A program made the translations under genes and the position numbers. The notes below the pieces were generated by a model. That model did no database searches. It was not told where the DNA came from and was given only the letters and a program-made list of their open reading frames with translations. A DNA stretch of 27,296 nucleotides from a virus, in the IMG/VR virus record IMGVR_UViG_3300017739_001823, positions 1 through 27,296 of that record. One strand, given 5' to 3'. Shown piece by piece: positions 21,885-27,296 of this stretch (position 1 is the first letter of the stretch; each line of letters opens with the position of its first letter).

Positions 21885-21913
21885 TTGCATTGATATACCA
21901 TATATGGAATAAT
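21885..21913 (+). promoter_or_regulatory. Sigma70-like promoter before the protease-capsid genes
   Basis: TTGCAT (21885-21890), 17 bases, AATAAT (21908-21913), the same -35 word and spacing as at 9122. The spacer ends in a palindrome, CCATATATGG (21898-21907). It lies in the gap before the prohead protease gene and could boost capsid expression. Confidence 0.45.
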
Positions 21914-21935
21914 TTTAAAAAAATGGAGAATCTTT

Positions 21936-22877
21936 ATGAGTGATTTGAAATCAGCACTAGAAAAAGTGCAAGAACTTGTGGATTCCCAAAGTGAACACTC
22001 ACCTTCAATGGAAGATCCAAAACTGGATAACGAGGAAAGTAAAGCAAGGATAAGACGAGATGTGTTCACCACAGAAGCAGAAGCATTAGCAAGAGCAGAG
22101 GTGATTGGTTGTGAGGGTACACATACTCACGACGAGAACGGCAACAAAGTTTTTATGCCGTGTAGCACACACCAAGAATACAGAGACAAGACAGGCCGTG
22201 ATGTCAGATCCGAGCCTGAGTCCATGACAGAAGATGTCAAAGCCGAATATAAAGCAATAGAAGAAGATGAGAGCAAAGAGTATGGCACCTTTGAGGGATA
22301 TGGCTCAGTCTTTGGAAATACAGATCTTGGTAATGATGTTATACAAAAAGGTGCATTCACAAAATCACTAACAGATTTCAGGACGGCAGACAATGTCAAA
22401 CTGCTATATCAACATAAGTCAGATATGCCTATTGGTAAGTTTGATGAAATATATGAGGACAGTAAGGGCCTCGTTGTAAGAGGCAGACTGGCTCTTAAAA
22501 CACAAGCCGGTAAAGAAGCATATGAACTAATGAAGATGGGTGCACTTGATGGCCTGTCTATTGGTTTTAAAGTAGATCAGAAGTCTGTGTCCTATGAAAA
22601 AGATACAAACAGAAGAATAATTAAAGAAGTCAAACTGATGGAAGTGTCCTTAGTAACTTTTCCTATGAATCCACGGGCAACCGTGCGACAGGTCAAGGGC
22701 GAAGATATTACTGTCAGAGAGTGGGAAAAAGGTTTGCGAGATGCTTTCCAATTATCTCGGTCTGAAGCAAAAATCGCTGCAACTGCAGTGTTCAAGTCTT
22801 TTGATGAGCGAGAGGCTCATATAGATTCAGAGGTCGTAGATGCGATTAAGGTATTAACTAATAAATTTAAACTTTAA
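21936..22877 (+). CDS. HK97-family prohead protease with N-terminal Cys/His motif
   Basis: A 313-residue U35/S78-type serine protease that matures the capsid by cutting scaffold and capsid protein. The catalytic domain is at about 115-255: His160 (LLYQHKSDMPIG), Ser208 (LDGLSIGF) and Glu236 (LMEVSLVTFPMNP). Residues 44-82 form an added motif, ALARAEVIGCEGTHTHDENG followed by FMPCSTHQEY, with Cys59, His63, His65, Cys76 and His79 possibly forming a metal site; this is not part of the standard protease. The C-terminal ~60 residues are helical. It is followed 11 bases later by the major capsid gene. Confidence 0.92.
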   Translation: MSDLKSALEKVQELVDSQSEHSPSMEDPKLDNEESKARIRRDVFTTEAEALARAEVIGCEGTHTHDENGNKVFMPCSTHQEYRDKTGRDVRSEPESMTEDVKAEYKAIEEDESKEYGTFEGYGSVFGNTDLGNDVIQKGAFTKSLTDFRTADNVKLLYQHKSDMPIGKFDEIYEDSKGLVVRGRLALKTQAGKEAYELMKMGALDGLSIGFKVDQKSVSYEKDTNRRIIKEVKLMEVSLVTFPMNPRATVRQVKGEDITVREWEKGLRDAFQLSRSEAKIAATAVFKSFDEREAHIDSEVVDAIKVLTNKFKL

Positions 22878-22888
22878 GGAGTGTAATT

Positions 22889-24106
22889 ATGTCGGAAGAT
22901 GTAAAGACAGTTGTTAATGAAGTCGCACAGGCTTTTGACGAGTTCAAAAAGGTCAATGACGAAAGACTTGACAACATAGAAAAAGGTTTATCAACAGCTG
23001 ATACTGACTCAAAATTGGATAAGATTGAAGCAAAACTACAATCATTAGAAGATGTTAAGTCAGAGATTGAAGCTAAAGATGAATCAAACGCAAAACTTGA
23101 AGAAAGACTAATATCGGTAGAAAAAATGGTCTCAAGACCAGAAGCCGGTTTAGATGCTCCTCAAGTGGATACAGTCGTTAAGGCATTTGACGCATGGTGT
23201 CGTAAAGGTGATAAGGCCCTTACAGATCCAGAGATTGTCAAAGCATTAACAGTAAGTAATGACGCTACTGGTGGTTACCTAGCACCACCTGAGTATGTAA
23301 GAGAAATGATTAAAGATATTACTGAAATATCTCCAATCAGATCTATTGCCAGAGTTAGAAATACTTCTAGCAAGTCTGTGCAATTTCCAAAGAAAGTTGG
23401 AACATTTGCTGCTCAGTGGGTTGGTGAAACCGGAACAAGAAGCGAAACAACTGGATATCAAGTTGGTTTAGAAGAAATCCCTGCACACGAGCATTACGCA
23501 GAAGTGCATATTTCTGAGGCAAACTTAGAAGATTCAGTATTTAACCTAGAAGCTGAAATGCAGTCTGAGTTTGCAGAGCAATTTGCAAAGGCAGAAGGAA
23601 CTGCATTTGTAAGTGGTAATAGTGTAAACAAGCCAGAAGGACTTTTGCAGAACAGTAGTGTCTCAGAAGTTAATTCAGGAAGTGCTAGTGCACTAACTGC
23701 TGACGGTCTGATTTCATTGGTACATTCAATCAAATCAGAATATGGTAGAAATGGTACTTTTATTTTCAACAGAAACACATTAGCTGAAATCAGAAAATTA
23801 AAAGATACTGCCGGACAATATGTATTCCAAGCTGGAATGTCATTACAAGCCGGTGTGCCAAATACCATTCTTGGTTATCCGTATGTAGAAGTAACAGATA
23901 TGCCTGCAATTGCCGGTAATGCATTCCCAGTAATGTTTGGTGATTTCAGAAGAGCATATTTGATTATTGATAGAGTAGCTTTATCAGTGCTTCGTGACCC
24001 ATTCACAGTTGCTAATAACGGTAATGTAAAATACCTAGCAAGAAGAAGAGTTGGTGGTCAAGTGGTACAAGCTGAAGCAATCGTTAAACAAAAAATCGCA
24101 AGTTAA
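22889..24106 (+). CDS. HK97-fold major capsid protein
   Basis: A 405-residue capsid protein. The first ~100 residues are an acidic coiled coil acting as the scaffold-like delta domain, removed by the protease. The HK97 body follows: GGYLAPPEYVREMI, ISPIRSIARVRNT, then AQWVGETGTRSETTGYQ and the conserved GYPYVEVTDMPAIAGNAF and GDFRRAYLI near the C-terminus. Predicted cleavage lies before about residue 105. It makes the icosahedral shell. Gene order protease-capsid matches HK97-type phages. Confidence 0.95.
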   Translation: MSEDVKTVVNEVAQAFDEFKKVNDERLDNIEKGLSTADTDSKLDKIEAKLQSLEDVKSEIEAKDESNAKLEERLISVEKMVSRPEAGLDAPQVDTVVKAFDAWCRKGDKALTDPEIVKALTVSNDATGGYLAPPEYVREMIKDITEISPIRSIARVRNTSSKSVQFPKKVGTFAAQWVGETGTRSETTGYQVGLEEIPAHEHYAEVHISEANLEDSVFNLEAEMQSEFAEQFAKAEGTAFVSGNSVNKPEGLLQNSSVSEVNSGSASALTADGLISLVHSIKSEYGRNGTFIFNRNTLAEIRKLKDTAGQYVFQAGMSLQAGVPNTILGYPYVEVTDMPAIAGNAFPVMFGDFRRAYLIIDRVALSVLRDPFTVANNGNVKYLARRRVGGQVVQAEAIVKQKIAS

Positions 24107-24118
24107 GGTAGGTGAATA

Positions 24119-24568
24119 ATGAAAGATTTAGCAAATAATATCAAAATGGTTCAATCACTTGCTCCTGCAGTTGTCAGTTCTGACACAAATGGATCCGGTG
24201 TGGACTTACTTGGATTTGAGTCAGCTTCAATTGTTGTTGATACAGGTGCAGAAGGTGTAACACTTTCTTCATCAGTCAAGATTGATTTCAAACTTGAAGA
24301 ATCAGACGACGATAGCACATATACTGCAGTCACAAGTAATGACTCAGTATCAGACGGTGCAGTTGATTCAAACGGTATATTCTTAACATTAGATGACAAT
24401 GCAGAGTCACCGCAGATAATGACCATAGGTTATCTCGGTAGCAAAAGGTATATAAGAGTTGTGGCAGATCTAACAGGGTCTCACTCAACAGGTACCGCAA
24501 TGTCAGCATCTGTTATTTTAAGTCATGCCAGACATAGTTCTGATGCATCTTCAAATTCAGATAGATAA
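24119..24568 (+). CDS. Probable head accessory/decoration protein
   Basis: A 149-residue, beta-rich, acidic protein placed directly after the capsid gene. Segments GFESASIVVDTGAEG, KLEESDDDSTYTAV and GYLGSKRYIRVVADLTG look like an Ig-like or jelly-roll sandwich, of the kind found after many HK97-type capsid genes. A decoration or head-completion role is inferred from position and composition only. GTAGGTGA precedes the start, and a strong hairpin follows the stop. Confidence 0.6.
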   Translation: MKDLANNIKMVQSLAPAVVSSDTNGSGVDLLGFESASIVVDTGAEGVTLSSSVKIDFKLEESDDDSTYTAVTSNDSVSDGAVDSNGIFLTLDDNAESPQIMTIGYLGSKRYIRVVADLTGSHSTGTAMSASVILSHARHSSDASSNSDR

Positions 24569-24580
24569 TTGTTATGTTTT

Positions 24581-24604
24581 GGGGTGGTTTAGGCCACCCC
24601 ACTT
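24581..24604 (+). terminator. Rho-independent-like hairpin after capsid genes
   Basis: GGGGTGG (24581-24587) pairs perfectly with CCACCCC (24594-24600) across a 6-base loop, followed by AC and TTTT. It lies between the accessory gene and the next plus-strand gene, so it may attenuate transcription or stabilise the capsid transcript's 3' end. The T-run is short. Confidence 0.65.
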
Positions 24605-24619
24605 TTAAGGTAAAAAATT

Positions 24620-24988
24620 ATGGCAAAGAAATATAAAATTATAATTCCTAAACCGGCTACTGCTGATGCATTGGGATCCGAAGTCAAATTATATGAAGTT
24701 GATGAAATAGTTGATGCTTCTGAGGATTGGCAAGAAGAAAACATGAAAACATTCGTAGAGAACGGTTGGGCAATGGAAGTCAAAGTAGATTCAATAGAAG
24801 AAACTGTTGATATGGAAGGCGAAGTCAAAGAGGCCGAAGAAGAGCCTGTAAGAGCAAGAAATGAGAAGGGCCAACTTGTTGGCGACGATCCAGACACACC
24901 TGATGTTAATGAAGCATGGGAAGGTGGTGTTGCTCCTAAAAAGACAACCAAAAAAAGAGGCCGTCCTAAGAAATCAACAAAGAAATAG
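24620..24988 (+). CDS. Hypothetical structural-region protein with AT-hook-like tail
   Basis: A 122-residue protein of unknown family. The N-terminal ~55 residues form a small domain (KIIIPKPATADALGSEVKLYEV; WQEENMKTFVENGWAME), then comes a very acidic stretch (about 55-75), a Pro/Asp region, and a basic end KKTTKKRGRPKKSTKK containing the AT-hook core RGRP. AT-hooks bind the minor groove of AT-rich DNA. It follows the hairpin in the structural operon. Head-tail connection is possible from position, but nothing in the sequence shows it. Confidence 0.65.
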   Translation: MAKKYKIIIPKPATADALGSEVKLYEVDEIVDASEDWQEENMKTFVENGWAMEVKVDSIEETVDMEGEVKEAEEEPVRARNEKGQLVGDDPDTPDVNEAWEGGVAPKKTTKKRGRPKKSTKK

Positions 24989-25043
24989 CTAAGACTATCC
25001 ATAAATAAGTAATATTGTTAATATAGTTAGAGCAGACGCTGAA

Positions 25044-25057
25044 ATGGTAGATACCAT
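25044..25057 (+). repeat. Perfect short inverted repeat in leader of tail-region gene
   Basis: ATGGTA, two bases, TACCAT, within the 89-base gap 24989-25077, 21 bases before the next start codon. The surrounding bases (GCTGAAATGGTAGATACC) resemble a tRNA-Leu D-arm, but there is no cloverleaf. The gap also holds TAATAT (25014-25019-region), a possible -10. Confidence 0.45.
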
Positions 25058-25077
25058 GACACATAAAGGATTAGTAC

Positions 25078-25428
25078 ATGGCTGCAGGATTTCATCATTT
25101 CATAATAGAGCAAGGAGCAACATTTAAACATGTTCTGACTCTAAAAGACTCAAGCGACACAGTAATAAATCTAACAGGTTTTAGTGCTGAAATGGACTTG
25201 AGAAAAAATCAAGATGATACATCAGAAGTCATAACATTAACCGTAGCAAATGGCAGAGCAACAATGGGTGGTGCTGCCGGAACAATCACATTAGAAATAT
25301 CAGCCTCAGACACAGCCTCACTAACAGTTGGTGATGGTGTTTACGACATTAAACTTACAGATTCAAATAACAAAGTAGATCGCATACTTGAAGGCACATA
25401 CTCAATAAGAGGTAATGTCAGCAGATGA
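25078..25428 (+). CDS. Small beta-rich tail/fibre-associated protein
   Basis: A 116-residue beta-sandwich-like protein: QGATFKHVLTLKDSSD, INLTGFSAEMDLRKNQ, ANGRATMGGAAGTITLEISAS and VYDIKLTDSNNKVDRILEGTY. This order (LTG...R, NG...G.I.L.IS, YDI.L) matches small phage proteins encoded beside tail fibres or baseplate-attached proteins. Its stop overlaps the fibre start as ATGA, so the two are coupled. Structural role is inferred. Confidence 0.65.
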   Translation: MAAGFHHFIIEQGATFKHVLTLKDSSDTVINLTGFSAEMDLRKNQDDTSEVITLTVANGRATMGGAAGTITLEISASDTASLTVGDGVYDIKLTDSNNKVDRILEGTYSIRGNVSR

Positions 25429-27296
25429 GTATAGTCAAAAAGATAACTATAACAGGCCCAAATGATATTTCTGTCATAACAGTTGGCACACAGGGAGCGA
25501 CTGGAGGTGCCGGTCAAAAAGGTGAAACAGGACAAAAGGGCCAGACTGGAGCAGACTCAACTGTTCAAGGCCCAACTGGTGCAAAAGGAGATAAGGGCCA
25601 GAAGGGTGAAGTCGGTGTAACTGGTAATACTGGTAGCACTGGTAACACCGGAGATAAAGGACAAAAGGGAGAAGTTGGCAGTCAGGGTGATAAAGGCCAA
25701 AAGGGTGAAGTTGGAGCGACAGGCTCTAAAGGACAAAAAGGCGAAGTTGGTGTAACAGGATCCCAAGGAGATAAAGGCCAGAAAGGAACGACAGGAGATA
25801 CTGGAGCGACTGGTAGTAAGGGTCAGAAAGGAACAACTGGTGATACTGGCTCACAAGGAAATACTGGAGACAAGGGCCAGACAGGAACTACTGGTGATAA
25901 AGGTCAGAAAGGCACGACTGGAGATAAAGGACAGAAAGGAGAGGTTGGTGTTACAGGAAACACTGGTGCAACTGGTGATAAAGGCCAGAAGGGAGAAAAG
26001 GGCCAGAAAGGTTTGAAGGGCCTTCAGGGTAATTTTGGTGGCCAAACAGTTCAATACAACTTTTCAACAAACACAACAGACAATGACCCAACTGCCGGTA
26101 TATTAAAATTCAACAATGCTAACTTATCATCAGCATCACAAATGTTTATTGATGATGAGGACCAAGCATCAACTGACATACAGGCATATCTAAGAACTAT
26201 TGATGATTCAACATCAACCATAAAAGGCCACATAAGAATATCAAACAAGACTGATGCAACAGACTTTGCATTGTTTCAGATCGGTGGCTCTATTACTGAG
26301 GCAACAGGATATTTCAAAGTACCAGTATCTTATTTAAGTGGTGCAACATCTTTCAGTAATGCCGAAGAACTAACGGTAACTTTTGCAAGAACTGGAGACA
26401 TAGGTGATACAGGAGCAAAAGGACAGAAGGGTGAGACAGGCTCTACTGGAGCCGGTGGTAGTAAAGGCCAAAAAGGTCAAACTGGAGTTACCGGTGATAC
26501 TGGTCCTTCTGGCTCTACTGGTCCGAGTGGGTCAGATGGCAGTAAAGGTCAAAAAGGTGAGATTGGGCCGACAGGTAATAATGGGTCTAATGGAACTGAT
26601 GGAGACAAAGGTCAGAAAGGAGAGCAAGGACAATCAATAACTGGCGACAAAGGACAAAAAGGTACGACTGGCGATACTGGTGCAACCGGCCCTGCAGGAA
26701 ACAATGGAACAGACGGCACAAAAGGACAGAAAGGCGAGATTGGAGCCGGTGGTGATAAGGGCCAAAAAGGAGAAAGTGGCTCAGACGGTAATGATGGGAA
26801 TGATGGATCTGCCGGAAGTAAAGGCCAGAAGGGTGAGGCCGGAACTAATGGAACAAATGGCTCTGATGGGGATAAAGGACAGAAAGGTGAGATTGGTGTT
26901 ACTGGTCCAACAGGCCCAACTGGAAGTGGCTCTCAAGGTGATAAAGGACAGAAGGGCCAATCTGGAAATGATGGCTCAAATGGTAATGACGGAAACAAAG
27001 GACAGAAAGGCCAATCAGGAACAAATGGAAGCGATGGCGATAAAGGACAAAAAGGAGAAATAGGTGCTAGTGGTCCTGCCGGATCTGATGGTAATGATGG
27101 CAGTAATGGAAGTAAGGGTGAGAAAGGCCAAAAAGGTGTTACTGGAACAACAGGTGATGCCGGAGCAACAGGACCTCAAGGAAGCACAGGCCCTTCCGGT
27201 AATGATGGTAGCAAAGGTCAGAAAGGACAGACAGGAGGTGATGGGCCTTCTGGATCTACTGGCGACAAAGGTCAAAAGGGAGAAGTTGGAAATACA
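25425..27296 (+). CDS. Collagen-like fibre protein, 3' end cut by window edge
   Basis: An open frame of 624 codons with no stop before the window edge. After a 20-residue head, residues 21 to about 205 and about 324 to the edge are Gly-X-Y repeats forming a collagen-type triple helix, with a non-repeat globular insert of about 118 residues between them. The repeats favour GDKGQKGE-like units: Lys in the Y position and acidic residues, the charge pairing that stabilises bacterial collagens without hydroxyproline; Pro is scarce. Trimeric collagen-like fibres occur in phage tails and bind hosts. It is the last gene seen and overlaps the upstream gene by 4 bases. Confidence 0.92.
   Translation, partial: MSIVKKITITGPNDISVITVGTQGATGGAGQKGETGQKGQTGADSTVQGPTGAKGDKGQKGEVGVTGNTGSTGNTGDKGQKGEVGSQGDKGQKGEVGATGSKGQKGEVGVTGSQGDKGQKGTTGDTGATGSKGQKGTTGDTGSQGNTGDKGQTGTTGDKGQKGTTGDKGQKGEVGVTGNTGATGDKGQKGEKGQKGLKGLQGNFGGQTVQYNFSTNTTDNDPTAGILKFNNANLSSASQMFIDDEDQASTDIQAYLRTIDDSTSTIKGHIRISNKTDATDFALFQIGGSITEATGYFKVPVSYLSGATSFSNAEELTVTFARTGDIGDTGAKGQKGETGSTGAGGSKGQKGQTGVTGDTGPSGSTGPSGSDGSKGQKGEIGPTGNNGSNGTDGDKGQKGEQGQSITGDKGQKGTTGDTGATGPAGNNGTDGTKGQKGEIGAGGDKGQKGESGSDGNDGNDGSAGSKGQKGEAGTNGTNGSDGDKGQKGEIGVTGPTGPTGSGSQGDKGQKGQSGNDGSNGNDGNKGQKGQSGTNGSDGDKGQKGEIGASGPAGSDGNDGSNGSKGEKGQKGVTGTTGDAGATGPQGSTGPSGNDGSKGQKGQTGGDGPSGSTGDKGQKGEVGNT
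25485..26040 (+). repeat. First Gly-X-Y (collagen) repeat block
   Basis: Nine-base periodic coding repeat with frequent near copies of GATAAAGGCCAGAAAGG. The GGN codons set the period. A second block runs from 26394 to the window edge; 26041-26393 encodes the non-collagen insert. Confidence 0.85.
26394..27296 (+). repeat. Second Gly-X-Y (collagen) repeat block, continues past the edge
   Basis: Same collagen-type periodicity as the first block, with more Asn and Asp (GNDG, GTNG, GSDG) and the recurring KGQKGE unit. Direct repeats at DNA level make this region prone to slippage and to misassembly. Confidence 0.85.

Noticed and set aside
25031-25077. tRNA gene
   Set aside because: Only a D-arm-like segment is present; no anticodon arm, T-arm or acceptor pairing can be drawn.
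26404-27063. Lys/Val-rich and other frames inside the fibre gene on both strands
   Set aside because: They are low-complexity shadows of the Gly-X-Y repeat in other frames without Shine-Dalgarno support.
25425-27296. Regularly spaced repeats that could suggest a CRISPR array or satellite
   Set aside because: The period is set by Gly codons in one open frame, units vary between copies, and there are no equal-length repeats with unique spacers; it is collagen coding sequence.

Overview
The window is a piece of a tailed double-stranded DNA phage genome (Caudoviricetes) with HK97-type capsid genes. It is AT-rich, with densely packed, overlapping genes. The gene style (DUF2958, P4H-like oxygenase, collagen-like fibre, many short orphans) resembles marine phages known from metagenomes; that impression, and a Gram-negative host (a lipoprotein/inner-membrane spanin-like pair), are inference. 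No integrase, rRNA or convincing tRNA is seen. Both ends are cut inside genes: a CHASE2-type adenylate cyclase on the left and a collagen-like fibre on the right.

Layout. (1) 2-3106, plus: the 3' part of a membrane adenylate cyclase, then a lysis-type module (i-spanin-like, o-spanin-like lipoprotein, holin-like peptide, SNase-type nuclease, GH24 lysozyme) and a small orphan. (2) 3107-9102, minus: a P4H-like 2OG-Fe(II) oxygenase, short orphans, DUF2958, a 325-aa protein of unknown role, a ribbon-helix-helix peptide, an HNH/DUF968-like nuclease, an SSB-like protein, a probable annealing protein and a RecB/Cas4-like exonuclease. This is a recombination/early module. (3) 9103-9219: a divergent control region with a promoter and an inverted repeat. 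(4) 9220-14114, plus: a small HTH regulator followed by a compact DNA base-hypermodification operon. Its genes are a ParB-like protein, TET/JBP dioxygenase, Dam-type N6-adenine methyltransferase, class II glutamine amidotransferase, GNAT acetyltransferase, aGPT-PPlase/amino-acid:DNA transferase and P-loop 5-hmU-DNA kinase. (5) 14098-17090, minus: a Twinkle/T7-like primase-helicase, a replication-initiator-like wHTH protein and three small orphans. (6) 17091-17253: a second divergent control region. (7) 17254-27296, plus: terminase small and large subunits, a portal with two extra C-terminal domains, Mu F-like minor head protein, prohead protease, major capsid protein, head/tail accessory proteins and the collagen-like fibre.

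The most interesting system is the 9435-14114 operon. By family knowledge, a TET/JBP enzyme oxidises a methyl group on thymine or 5-methylcytosine within DNA. The kinase phosphorylates the resulting 5-hydroxymethyl group. The aGPT-PPlase-type transferase swaps the phosphate for an amino acid or amine, and the GNAT and amidotransferase could decorate the adduct further. The window therefore appears to encode post-replicative synthesis of a multi-step modified base whose final chemistry I cannot predict. Other unusual points are a phage-borne cAMP-type cyclase, two proteins ending in SSB-like acidic tips, a portal fusion, and shared regulatory motifs upstream of operons.
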